Below the pieces are notes generated by a model. It did not search any database and was not told where the DNA came from. It was given only the letters and a program-made list of their open reading frames with translations. Shown here piece after piece: positions 36,685-44,882 of a stretch of 64,000 nucleotides of DNA (positions are counted from its first letter, which is position 1; every line of letters starts with the position of its first letter). This DNA is from Amycolatopsis iheyensis (GTDB lineage Bacteria > Actinomycetota > Actinomycetes > Mycobacteriales > Pseudonocardiaceae). The translations under genes were made by a program, and so were the position numbers. The stretch covers positions 1-64,000 of the forward strand of contig NZ_JAMXQV010000001.1 of NCBI RefSeq assembly GCF_024703995.1, read 5' to 3'.

Positions 36685-37923
36685 ATGCAGCGTCGCACCG
36701 GCTTCCGATTCCGGCGAGTGGTGCTGGCGGTGGGGCTCACCGTCGGCCTCACGACCGGCCTCGCGGCTTGCGGAGCGCCCGGCGGTGACGGCGGCCAGGC
36801 AGCGGACCCGTCGGCCGTGCCGGAGAAGCCGAGCAAGCCCGTCGAGCTGAACATCCTCGACATCGCGGGCAACCTGCAGCTCACCAAGCAGATGATCGAG
36901 AACTTCAAGACCGCGCACCCGGACGTGCTTTCGAAGGTCACCTACTCGACGGCGCCCGCGCCGAGCATGGCGGGCAAGCTGAAGGCCGAGCAGGACGGCG
37001 GCGTCGCCCAGACCCACCTGGTGCTCAGCGGCACCGACGGGTTGTCCGCCGGCATCGCGAACGGAACGCTGGCGAAGATCCTCCCCGACTTCTCCGGCCG
37101 GTTCCCGAACCTCATGCAGAACTACCTCGAGCCCGCGGCCAAGATGCAGGAGCTGGCCAACGGCTACGGCGTCGAGGTCGTCTACTACCCGTCCGGCCCG
37201 CTGCTGGAGTTCAACCCGGGCGCCGTCCCGGCCGCGCCCGCGTCTCCGCAGGAGCTGCTCGACTGGGCCAAGGCGCACCCGGAGAAGTTCCAGTACGCGC
37301 AGCCCGCGAACTCCGGCCCGGGCCGGACCTTCCTGATGGGGCTGCCGTACCTGCTCGGCGACAAGGACCCGAAGGACCCGGACAAGGGCTGGGACAAGAC
37401 CTGGGCCTACCTGCAGGAGCTGGGCAAGTACGTGAAGTACTACCCGTCGGGCACCACCGAGACCATGAAGAACCTCGCGTCGGGCGCGGTCGACATGATC
37501 ACGTCGACGACCGGCTGGGACATCAACCCGCGCAAGCTCGGCACGGTTCCCAACACGGTCAAGACCGCGATCATGCAGCCGATGCACTGGGTTACTGACG
37601 CCCAGTACGCGCTGATCCCCAAGGGCTTGTCCCCGGACCAGGAGTCGGCGATCCTCCAGCTGATCGCGTGGATGTTGAAGCCCGACCAGCAGGCGATCGC
37701 CTACGACGACGGCTACTTCTACCCCGGCCCGGCGGTCAAGGACGTCACGCTGCAGATGGCCCCGCAGAAGAGCCAGGACACCATCAAGCAGTTCGGGCGC
37801 CCGGAGTACGAGCAGTGGATCGCCCAGTACCCCAAGGAGACCTCGCTGCCGGCCGAGCAGCAGGTGAAGGCGTTCGACAAGTGGAACCAGCTGGTCGGCG
37901 GCTCGAAGGTCGGCAAGAAGTGA
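36685..37923 (+). CDS. ABC substrate-binding lipoprotein
   Basis: 412 residues from ATG 36685 (GGGAG upstream). Signal peptide with lipobox LAAC, then a periplasmic-binding fold of the extracellular solute-binding (family 1, polyamine/iron-like) type. Probable substrate class: a small anion or polyamine-like compound; the linked DapA-family enzyme suggests a sugar acid or related keto acid. 4-nt overlap with the ATPase gene. Confidence 0.88.
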   Translation: MQRRTGFRFRRVVLAVGLTVGLTTGLAACGAPGGDGGQAADPSAVPEKPSKPVELNILDIAGNLQLTKQMIENFKTAHPDVLSKVTYSTAPAPSMAGKLKAEQDGGVAQTHLVLSGTDGLSAGIANGTLAKILPDFSGRFPNLMQNYLEPAAKMQELANGYGVEVVYYPSGPLLEFNPGAVPAAPASPQELLDWAKAHPEKFQYAQPANSGPGRTFLMGLPYLLGDKDPKDPDKGWDKTWAYLQELGKYVKYYPSGTTETMKNLASGAVDMITSTTGWDINPRKLGTVPNTVKTAIMQPMHWVTDAQYALIPKGLSPDQESAILQLIAWMLKPDQQAIAYDDGYFYPGPAVKDVTLQMAPQKSQDTIKQFGRPEYEQWIAQYPKETSLPAEQQVKAFDKWNQLVGGSKVGKK

Positions 37924-38963
37924 CGTTCGAGCAGCTGCGCCTGGACGGGGTGTCCCGCAGCTTCGGCGCCGCGAACGCGCTGAGCGGCCTCGACCTCGCC
38001 ATCACCCGCGGCGAGTTCGTGGCCCTGCTCGGCCCGTCCGGCTGCGGCAAGTCGACCGCGCTGAACTGCCTGGCCGGCCTCCTCCCGCTGACGGGCGGCA
38101 GCATCTGGCTCGACGACGCCCGCATCGACGGCCGGCCACCGGAGCAGCGCGGGTTCGGGATGGTCTTCCAGAACTACGCGCTGTTCCCGCACATGTCGGT
38201 GCGGGCCAACGTCGGCTTCGGCCTGAAGATGCGCAAGGTCGGCCGGGCCGAGGGCCGCCGCCGGGTCGACGAGGCGTTGCGCCTGGTGCAGCTGACCGAC
38301 CACGCGGCGAAGTTCCCCGCGCAGCTGTCCGGCGGACAGCAGCAGCGCGTCGCCATCGCCCGCGCCGTGGTGCTGGAGCCCCCGGTCGTCCTGATGGACG
38401 AGCCGTTGTCCAATTTGGACGCCAAGCTCCGGCTCGAGATGCGGATGGAGATCCGCCGCCTCCACCAGACGCTCGGGCTCACCACGGTGTACGTCACCCA
38501 CGACCAGGAGGAGGCCCTGTCACTGGCCGACCGCCTGGTGGTGCTGCGTGAGGGCTCGGTCCAGCAGATCGGGACGCCCGAAGAGGTCTACGCCCAGCCG
38601 GTGAACAGTTATGTGGCCTCCTTCATGGGGTATCGGAACCTCCTGGACGCGACGGTCACCGGAACCGCCGGCTCCGCGGTCACCGTGGCGGGTGCGGGCG
38701 TTCGCCTGACCGGCCGCGGTGCGCCCACCGAGGGCGCGGCCAAGGTGGCGATCCGCCCGGAGGACTTCGTGGTCGGCGACGGCGCCGAGAACGCCCTCGA
38801 CGTCACGGTCGAGATCGTCGAGTACCACGGCCGCGAGCTGTCGGTCTCGGCCCGCCTGGAGAGCGGGACGCCGGTGTACTTCCGGACGGACAAGCGCCTG
38901 GCCCCGGGCGACGCCGTCCGGATCGGTGTCCCGGCCGAGCGCGTCCTGGTGTTCGAGCCATGA
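37920..38963 (+). CDS. ABC importer ATPase (PotA/UgpC type)
   Basis: 347 residues: Walker [10 protein letters not shown], signature LSGGQQQR, Walker B VVLMDEPLSNLDAKLR and switch His in VTHDQEEA, then a C-terminal TOBE domain (VAIRPEDFVV). GTG at 37920 overlaps the previous stop by 4 nt. Energises the two permeases that follow. Confidence 0.93.
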   Translation: MTFEQLRLDGVSRSFGAANALSGLDLAITRGEFVALLGPSGCGKSTALNCLAGLLPLTGGSIWLDDARIDGRPPEQRGFGMVFQNYALFPHMSVRANVGFGLKMRKVGRAEGRRRVDEALRLVQLTDHAAKFPAQLSGGQQQRVAIARAVVLEPPVVLMDEPLSNLDAKLRLEMRMEIRRLHQTLGLTTVYVTHDQEEALSLADRLVVLREGSVQQIGTPEEVYAQPVNSYVASFMGYRNLLDATVTGTAGSAVTVAGAGVRLTGRGAPTEGAAKVAIRPEDFVVGDGAENALDVTVEIVEYHGRELSVSARLESGTPVYFRTDKRLAPGDAVRIGVPAERVLVFEP

Positions 38964-39853
38964 CGGCCGTCGCGTCCGCGCGTCCGGCCCTCCGGCACCG
39001 CCTGGCCGAACGCGGTGTCGACCGCACGCTGCTCCTGCTGGTGCCCGGCCTGCTGGTCACTGCTTGTCTCTTCCTGTACCCCTTCCTCTACGGCCTCCAG
39101 CTGTCCTTCGCCCCGCGCAAGGGCGGGGTCTTCGCCAACTACGCGCGGTTCTTCGGCGACCCGTACCTGCGCGACACCATCTGGACCACGCTCGGCATCG
39201 CCCTCCCGGCGACGTTCATCAACGTGCTCGCCAGCATCCCGATCGCGTACGTGATGCGCGGCCGCGTGCGCGGCAAGCGCCTCCTGACGACGATCCTCGT
39301 CGTGCCGATCACGCTCGGCACGGTGCTCACCGCGCAGGGCCTGATCATGTACGGCGGGCCGGCGGGCTGGCTGAACAAGGTGCTCACCGTCCTCGGGATC
39401 ACCGACCAGCCGCTCCCGCTGATCCACAACTACGTCGGGGTGCTGCTGTCGCTGGTCATCACCGGCTTCCCCTTTTCCTTCCTGCTGACGCTGTCCTATC
39501 TCTCGGGCATCGACCCCTCCTTGGAGAAGGCGGCCGCGACGCTCGGCGCGAACCGGGTCCAGCGCTTCCGCCGGATCACGCTGCCCCTGCTCGCTCCGGG
39601 CCTGGCGATCACCTTCTGCCTTTCGTTCGTGATGGCGTTCTCGGTCTTCCCGAGCGCGCAGCTCGTCGGCGACCCCGCGAACGAGACCCGCGTCATCTCG
39701 ATCGCGGCCTACCACGCCGCGTTCGAGGAGTACGACTACTCGATGGGCTCGGCCGTCGCGATGCTCATGGCGGTGCTCATGCTGATCGTGATCGGCCTGG
39801 TCATGGCGTGGCGCGGCACGCTCTACCGCGGAGCGACCGGAGGCAAGGGATGA
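38960..39853 (+). CDS. ABC importer permease 1
   Basis: 297 residues, six spans, with the EAA loop EKAAATLGANRVQRFRRITLP. PotB-like half of the channel. Overlaps the ATPase gene by 4 nt and the second permease by 4 nt. Confidence 0.9.
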   Translation: MTAVASARPALRHRLAERGVDRTLLLLVPGLLVTACLFLYPFLYGLQLSFAPRKGGVFANYARFFGDPYLRDTIWTTLGIALPATFINVLASIPIAYVMRGRVRGKRLLTTILVVPITLGTVLTAQGLIMYGGPAGWLNKVLTVLGITDQPLPLIHNYVGVLLSLVITGFPFSFLLTLSYLSGIDPSLEKAAATLGANRVQRFRRITLPLLAPGLAITFCLSFVMAFSVFPSAQLVGDPANETRVISIAAYHAAFEEYDYSMGSAVAMLMAVLMLIVIGLVMAWRGTLYRGATGGKG

Positions 39854-40677
39854 CCGGTTGGGTCGCGCGTCCCGGACGTTGGGTCGTCTGGGCCGTCGTC
39901 GTGTTCTTCTTCGTCAACCTCGCCGGTGTCGTGCTGTCGGTGGTCGTGGACTCCTTCGGCAAGCAGTGGTTCGGCACGTGGCTCCCGGACGGCTTCACCA
40001 CTCACTGGTACGCCGACGCCTGGCGCGAGTTCGGCCTCTCGGACGTCCTCCTCACCACGGCGATCGTCGCCCTGGTGGTGATCGCCGTGTCGGTGGCGGT
40101 CGGTGTTCCGGCCGCCTACGCGCTGGCTCGCCGCTCGTTCCCCGGCAAGCGCCTGGTGATGCTGCTGTTCGTGCTGCCGATCCTGATCCCTCCCATCACC
40201 TACGGCATCCCGCTGGCCACCGTGCTCTACAAGTTCCACCTGGCCGGCACGACCACCGGCGTCATCCTGGCCAACCTCGTGCCTTCGGTGCCGTTCGTCG
40301 TGCTGACCATGACGCCGTTCATCGAGCAGATCGACCCGAAGATCGAGGCCGCGGCACGTATGTCCGGCGCGCGGACGGTGTCGGTGTTCACCCGGATCCT
40401 GGGCCCGCTGCTGCTGCCCGGGATCCTGGCCGCGTCGATCCTCGTGCTGGTCCGCACGGTCGGCATGTTCGAGCTGACGTTCCTCACCGCCGGCCCGGAC
40501 TCGACGACCCTCGTGGTGGCGCTCTACAACTCCGTGTTCGCCGCCGGCATCCGCGCCAACCAGTCCGTCGACGCCATGGCGACCATCTACACCGCTTCCA
40601 TGCTCCTGCTCCTTCTCATCGCGTTGCGGTTCGTGAACCCGACCCAGCTGGTGACCCGGATCCGGGAGGAGGCCTAG
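39850..40677 (+). CDS. ABC importer permease 2
   Basis: 275 residues, six spans, EAA loop EAAARMSGARTVSVFTRILGP; PotC-like half of the channel. Last gene of the four-gene importer unit. Confidence 0.9.
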   Translation: MTGWVARPGRWVVWAVVVFFFVNLAGVVLSVVVDSFGKQWFGTWLPDGFTTHWYADAWREFGLSDVLLTTAIVALVVIAVSVAVGVPAAYALARRSFPGKRLVMLLFVLPILIPPITYGIPLATVLYKFHLAGTTTGVILANLVPSVPFVVLTMTPFIEQIDPKIEAAARMSGARTVSVFTRILGPLLLPGILAASILVLVRTVGMFELTFLTAGPDSTTLVVALYNSVFAAGIRANQSVDAMATIYTASMLLLLLIALRFVNPTQLVTRIREEA

Positions 40678-40753
40678 CCCGTTCGCTCATGTGATCGACT
40701 GTACCGCGATCCGTCGAACATGTGATCGACACGATCGAGCGAACCTGCAGGTC

Positions 40754-40784
40754 TTGCGCCTCCCCCGAGGGGAGCTGCCACGCT
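40754..40784 (+). promoter_or_regulatory. MerR-type promoter and operator
   Basis: CTCCCC-CGA-GGGGAG (40760-40774) is a 6+3+6 dyad lying between TTGCGC (40754) and CACGCT (40779), a 19-nt spacer as in MerR-controlled promoters. The start codon follows the -10 by six nt, implying a leaderless transcript and autoregulation. Confidence 0.6.
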
Positions 40785-40790
40785 GGTGGC

Positions 40791-41633
40791 ATGCGGTATT
40801 CGATCGGCGAACTCGCCCACCGGACCGGGCTCACGGTCAAGGCTGTCCGGTTCTACTCGGATCGCGGCCTCGTGCCGCCGTCCGGGCGCAACACCGCGGG
40901 CCAGCGCCGTTTCGACGACGCCGCGCTCGCCCGGCTCGACGTCATCCGGGTCCTTCGCGACCTCGGTGTCGACCTCGCGACGATCCGGCGGGTGATCGAC
41001 GGCGAGACCACCGTCGCGGCGGTGGCGGCGGAGCACGCTGCCGCAGTGGAAGCGCAGATCGGTGTGCTGCGCCGGCGAAGGCAGGTGCTGACCGCGGTGG
41101 CGGACCGCGGTTCGTGCCCCGAGGAAGGGAGTCTCGCGCACCAGAGGGCCATTCTGTCCGAAGTGGAGCGGCGGTGCCTGGTCGGCGACTTCCTCGCCGA
41201 TGCCCTGGGCGATCGTCCCGAGCTGGCCGGGGTCGCCCAGACCCTGACCCCGGACCTGCCTGAGGATCCCAGCCCCGAGCAGGCCGAGGCATGGCTCGAG
41301 CTGGCCGCGCTGATGCGGGACACGGAGTTCCGCGCGAACATCCGCCGGCTCGCGGACGGTCACGAAGGCGGGTTGCGCCGTGACCTGGCGGCCGAGGTGC
41401 GGGACGCGGTCACCCCGGCCGTCGCGGCCGGGATCGTGCCGAGGTCCCCGGCGGCGAAGGCGGTCGTCGACGGGTTGGGGCGCGATCCCGGCGAGCTCCG
41501 GGAATGGCTCGGCGTGGTCAATGATCCACGCCGCGAGCGCTATCTGCGGCTATTGGGGGTGATCAACGGCTGGGCGGCACCGGAGAGCCTGGCTCCGGCA
41601 TTCGACTGGCTGGCCGAGGCCATGGCGGCCTGA
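40791..41633 (+). CDS. MerR-family regulator
   Basis: 280 residues from ATG 40791: N-terminal MerR HTH (RYSIGELAHRTGLTVKAVRFYSDRGLVPP), a coiled-coil dimer helix (about 75-115) and a long C-terminal effector domain of about 165 residues of unknown ligand. The 71 nt at its 3' end overlap the convergent threonyl-tRNA synthetase gene. Confidence 0.88.
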   Translation: MRYSIGELAHRTGLTVKAVRFYSDRGLVPPSGRNTAGQRRFDDAALARLDVIRVLRDLGVDLATIRRVIDGETTVAAVAAEHAAAVEAQIGVLRRRRQVLTAVADRGSCPEEGSLAHQRAILSEVERRCLVGDFLADALGDRPELAGVAQTLTPDLPEDPSPEQAEAWLELAALMRDTEFRANIRRLADGHEGGLRRDLAAEVRDAVTPAVAAGIVPRSPAAKAVVDGLGRDPGELREWLGVVNDPRRERYLRLLGVINGWAAPESLAPAFDWLAEAMAA

Positions 41634-42792
41634 CCGCCTCCAGGATCGAAGCGAGCGCGTCCTCCACCGGTTGGGGGTCCACCCGGCTTCCGTCGCGCAA
41701 CCGGACGGAAAGCTGCCCGGCGGCCACCTCCTGCGGCCCGATCACGGCCTGGAACGGCGCCAGCCGCCCGTCCCGGATCCGCGCGCCGAGACTGCCTTCG
41801 GACGCGATCTCGGCCCGCAGGTCGGCACAGCGTTCGAGGATCGATCGCGCGTAGGGCAGCTCGGCAGCCGAGACCGGCAGCAGCCGGAGCTGCACCGGCG
41901 CCAGCCAGGCCGGGAACGCGCCACCGTGCACCTCGATGAGCTGCGCCACCGCGCGTTCGACACTGCCGATGATGCTGCGGTGCACCATGACCGGCCGGTG
42001 CTTCGCCGCGTCCGCGCCGACGTACTCGAGGCCGAACTGCTCGGGCTGGTGGAAGTCGACCTGGACGGTGGACAGGGTTGATTCGCGGCCCGCGCTGTCG
42101 ACGATCTGGACGTCGATCTTCGGCCCGTAGAAGGCCGCTTCGCCCTCGACGGCGTCGTACGGGAGGTCGCCGAGCACCGAACGCAGGATGGCCGCGGCCC
42201 GGTCCCAGTCGCCGGCCACGTACTTCTCGCCGTCGCCGGGGAGCGAAAGCCGGTACCGCGCCACGCTGATGCCGAGCGCGTCGTAGGCCTGCCGGATCAG
42301 CGCGAGCGCGGCGGCGGCCTCGGCTTCGACCTGGTCGAGGGTGCAGAAGATGTGCGCGTCGTTGAGCTGGATCGCGCGCACCCGGCTCAGCCCGCCGAGC
42401 ACGCCGGACAGCTCACTGCGGTACATCCCGCCGATTTCGGCGATCCGCAGCGGCAGCTCGCGGTAGCTGTGGCCGCGTGAGCGGTAGATCAGCGCGTGGT
42501 GCGGGCACAGGCTCGGCCGCAGCACGAGCTGCTCGCCGCCGACGTCCATCGGCGGGTACATGTCGTCGCGGTAGTGCGCCCAGTGCCCGGAGATCTCGTA
42601 CAGCTCGCGTTTGCCGAGCACCGGCGAGTTGACGTGCTGGTAGCCGGCGCGCCGTTCGAGGCCTCGAACGTACTCCTCCAGGCTGTGCCGGATCAGCGCG
42701 CCGTCGGGTAGCCAGTAGGGCAGGCCCGCGCCGATGAGCGGGTCGGTGTCGAACAGGCCGAGTTCGCGGCCGAGCTTGCGGTGGTCGGGCAT
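41563..42792 (-). CDS. thrS: Short threonyl-tRNA synthetase (catalytic plus anticodon domains only)
   Basis: 409 residues from ATG 42792, against about 680 for the full enzyme; the TGS and editing domains are absent. The class II core is intact: motif 2 region YRSELSGVLGGLSRVRAIQ, motif 3 VHRSIIGSVERAVAQL, and the zinc ligands Cys (LRPSLCPHH), His (NDAHIF) and His (MVHRS). The C-terminal anticodon-binding domain follows. Such short copies can be drug-insensitive or stress-induced second enzymes. It is preceded by a Thr leader peptide and a hairpin attenuator. Confidence 0.9.
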   Translation of the reverse strand: MPDHRKLGRELGLFDTDPLIGAGLPYWLPDGALIRHSLEEYVRGLERRAGYQHVNSPVLGKRELYEISGHWAHYRDDMYPPMDVGGEQLVLRPSLCPHHALIYRSRGHSYRELPLRIAEIGGMYRSELSGVLGGLSRVRAIQLNDAHIFCTLDQVEAEAAAALALIRQAYDALGISVARYRLSLPGDGEKYVAGDWDRAAAILRSVLGDLPYDAVEGEAAFYGPKIDVQIVDSAGRESTLSTVQVDFHQPEQFGLEYVGADAAKHRPVMVHRSIIGSVERAVAQLIEVHGGAFPAWLAPVQLRLLPVSAAELPYARSILERCADLRAEIASEGSLGARIRDGRLAPFQAVIGPQEVAAGQLSVRLRDGSRVDPQPVEDALASILEAVRPPWPRPASRMPEPGSPVPPSR

Positions 42793-42831
42793 CCTGGACT
42801 CCTCGTGGACAGCGAGGCGGAAGACCACAAG

Positions 42832-42863
42832 ACGAAGCCCGGGGCGACCGCCCCGGGCTTCGT
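42832..42863 (-). terminator. Attenuator terminator of thrS
   Basis: Perfect 14-bp stem ACGAAGCCCGGGGC (42850-42863) with its complement at 42832-42845, 4-nt loop, then CTTGTGGTCTT on the minus strand, 40 nt before thrS. Its 5' arm (CCGGGGC, 42850-42856) can instead pair with GUCCCGG (42882-42888) of the leader, forming an antiterminator. Confidence 0.85.
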
Positions 42864-42873
42864 GAGCAATGGA

Positions 42874-42924
42874 TCAGCGCGCCGGGACACTTTCCGGCGT
42901 CGTCGTGTTCGCTGCGCGCTGCAT
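42874..42924 (-). CDS. Threonine leader peptide of thrS
   Basis: A 16-residue ORF MQRAANTTTPESVPAR with three consecutive ACG Thr codons (42898-42906), ending 10 nt before the terminator stem. CGCCGG (42894-42899), overlapping the last Thr codon, can pair with CCGGCG (42880-42885) to free the terminator; a ribosome stalled at the Thr codons would cover it and let the antiterminator form. An extended -10 TGCTAACGT ends seven nt upstream, so the mRNA is probably leaderless. Confidence 0.85.
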   Translation of the reverse strand: MQRAANTTTPESVPAR

Positions 42925-42931
42925 GGCTTCG

Positions 42932-42940
42932 ACGTTAGCA
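42932..42940 (-). promoter_or_regulatory. Extended -10 of the thrS leader
   Basis: TGCTAACGT on the minus strand, seven nt before the leader ATG. No good -35 is visible, typical of extended -10 promoters. Confidence 0.45.
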
Positions 42941-42977
42941 GGAACTGTGATTTCGCTCTGGCCATTTCGGAGCGTGG

Positions 42978-43005
42978 TTGCCTTGTCGGTGGGGCGCAGT
43001 ATGGT
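42978..43005 (+). promoter_or_regulatory. Candidate promoter of the YbaB/Esp-like cluster
   Basis: TTGCCT (42978) and TATGGT (43000) with a 16-nt spacer, about 80 nt before the TTG start of the first gene. Plausible but not unique. Confidence 0.4.
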
Positions 43006-43082
43006 ACTGCTCGGGGCACGTTCCGTCACCATGACGGCACCCGGAGTAGGGGGTTGGGGATGGTCGACGTCGTGACGCGGTC

Positions 43083-43493
43083 TTGACGCACCACGATCTC
43101 GGGAAGCTGCGGCAGCAGGCAGGGGAGCTGGACGCTCGGCTCGCGGCCGCCCGGCACACGGCGAAGTCGGCCGACCAGCTGGTCACCGCGGTCGTGACCG
43201 GGCAGGCCAAGCTGCTCGACCTGCGGATCGACGATGGTGCGCTGACCGGGCCGCACGCGCAGCAGCTGGGGCTGAGCATCGTCGAAGCCGTCCGGAACGC
43301 GCGGGATGCGGCGCGCGCTTCCGCATTGCCGCAGCTCAATGCGCTGTTCGGCAAGGAACCGCTCCCCGGGGCCGCGCCGTCGGCACCCGCACGCGGGCCC
43401 GTTCAGCGCCAACGCGAGCCGGACGACGAAAGCTTCGAGGAGCTCGACTTCCTGACCGACGAAGGACCGGATTCCGGGGGTGGTCGCTGGTGA
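43083..43493 (+). CDS. YbaB/EbfC-family protein (EspL-like)
   Basis: 136 residues from TTG 43083; the only earlier in-frame codons run to a stop. A coiled N-terminus and a YbaB beta core (VVTGQAKLLDLRIDDGAL) are followed by a disordered acidic tail. YbaB proteins bind DNA as nucleoid factors, but ESX loci of mycobacteria carry a YbaB-fold member (EspL) that aids secretion. A short frame (MVDVVTRS) ends over the TTG and may couple translation. 4-nt overlap with the next gene. Confidence 0.7.
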   Translation: MTHHDLGKLRQQAGELDARLAAARHTAKSADQLVTAVVTGQAKLLDLRIDDGALTGPHAQQLGLSIVEAVRNARDAARASALPQLNALFGKEPLPGAAPSAPARGPVQRQREPDDESFEELDFLTDEGPDSGGGRW

Positions 43494-43801
43494 ACAGCGA
43501 AGAGCGGCTCTACAACCTGGCCAAGGAGATCGACGCCCGGGTCGTCGCGGTGGCGCGGGCGGAGGTGGCAAGCAGGAGCATGCCACTGGTCCTCGACATC
43601 GGGGCGGGTCTGGGCACAGTGACCGTCGATGGTGCGGGGAGCCTGGTTTCCGTTGACCTCGTTCGCGAGGCGGTCGCCGGCCAGACCGGAGCCAGCCTGT
43701 CCGGACACGTCCTGCACGCCCTCAAGAATGCCGAGTCGGCGGCATCGACCCGTCGGAAGGTCATGCTCGACGATGCGGCGCGAGAGAGGGGAACCCGATG
43801 A
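43490..43801 (+). CDS. Small YbaB-like protein
   Basis: 103 residues with GTG start overlapping the previous stop; the segment LGTVTVDGAGSLVSVDL resembles the YbaB core. Second member of the cluster, and itself overlapped by 4 nt by the next gene. Function unknown; presumably a partner of the first YbaB-like protein. Confidence 0.6.
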   Translation: MNSEERLYNLAKEIDARVVAVARAEVASRSMPLVLDIGAGLGTVTVDGAGSLVSVDLVREAVAGQTGASLSGHVLHALKNAESAASTRRKVMLDDAARERGTR

Positions 43802-44145
43802 CCGGTGGGTTCGATCCCGTTGGCGGCGACTCCGGCTTCGAGGTCTACCCCCAGGCACTCCGGGCGGCGACGAACGAAGTCTTCGCGGCGCGGGAGAAGG
43901 TCAAGAAGTTCGCGGTGGGCGACCTCGCGCCGATGACCCTGCATGACGAAGACGTCGGCATGCTCGGTGTCCGGTCGGGCATCGTCCAGGTCTTCAACGC
44001 GGTGATCCAAGGCATGCGGGAGAAGAGCGAACGAGGCGCCGAACGGCTCACCGCGCTGGCCGAAGCACTGGACAAAGCGGCGGACTACTACGAGACCCAG
44101 GACGAAGAAGACTACCGGCGGTTGCGTGCGAAGGAAGAGGGCTGA
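43798..44145 (+). CDS. EspC-like (WXG superfamily) small protein
   Basis: 115 residues, almost all helical, with the hydrophobic-helix-turn-helix organisation of ESX-linked DUF2580/EspC proteins (YPQALRAATNEVFAAREKV, then LTALAEALDKAADYYETQD). The C-terminus YETQDEEDYRR resembles a type VII secretion tail (YxxxD/E). Likely secreted. Confidence 0.65.
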   Translation: MTGGFDPVGGDSGFEVYPQALRAATNEVFAAREKVKKFAVGDLAPMTLHDEDVGMLGVRSGIVQVFNAVIQGMREKSERGAERLTALAEALDKAADYYETQDEEDYRRLRAKEEG

Positions 44146-44152
44146 GCGGACC

Positions 44153-44881
44153 ATGGTCAACTCGACCGTCTCGGCGTCACAGCCGCACCATGCGCCGGCG
44201 CCCTACCCCGAAGACGCCGATGCGAAGGTCCGCCAGATCGCCGAGATCTTCGGGCGGAACGACATCCTGCGGCTGCTCGACGACATGCGGGTCAAACTGC
44301 TGGGGGACGTGCTCAGCGTGCAGAAGCTGGCCGAGCAGTTCGCCGCGGTCAGCACCCTCGCGGACGCCAAGGCCGACGTCGGCGGCGCGGTCCAAGCCGT
44401 CAGCGGCACGTGGTCGGGACGCGCTGCCGGCCAGTTCGGGGCGTACACGACGAGGGTCAGCGAGGCACTGGACAAGCAGAACACGGCGGTCGGTGCGGTG
44501 TCGGCAATCCTCACCGACGTAACGAACCTCGTGGTCGACACCTACGCGTCGGCGATCAAGTTCCTGGGCACGTGCGCCGGCGAGCTGGCCAAGTTCGACC
44601 TCAAGGCCATCGTCGCCGCGCTGACATCGGTCATCCCGATCGTGGACGTCTTCACGACTTCGGACCTCATCGACACGGTGGTCGAGGCGTTCGGCACCTT
44701 GGTCAAGGACTTCGTGGACCTCTTGGCGGACGCGAACGACCGGATGGGCGAATTCTGGGGCAAGGCGAATGCCCTGGTCCGCAGCAACACCGACTTCCCG
44801 GAGATTCCGGACCTCGGCACCGGGTCGGGGATCGACAACCAGAAACAGTGGCGGGTCGACCCGTCGGCTTGGCCGGAGTGA
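44153..44881 (+). CDS. WXG100-like protein with long C-terminus
   Basis: 242 residues from ATG 44153. Residues 60-110 contain SGTWSGRAAGQFGAYTTRV, matching the W-x-G turn between two helices; hydrophobic helices follow. A likely type VII secretion substrate or partner of the preceding EspC-like protein. No secretion machinery genes are in the window. Confidence 0.65.
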   Translation: MVNSTVSASQPHHAPAPYPEDADAKVRQIAEIFGRNDILRLLDDMRVKLLGDVLSVQKLAEQFAAVSTLADAKADVGGAVQAVSGTWSGRAAGQFGAYTTRVSEALDKQNTAVGAVSAILTDVTNLVVDTYASAIKFLGTCAGELAKFDLKAIVAALTSVIPIVDVFTTSDLIDTVVEAFGTLVKDFVDLLADANDRMGEFWGKANALVRSNTDFPEIPDLGTGSGIDNQKQWRVDPSAWPE

Positions 44882-44882
44882 A

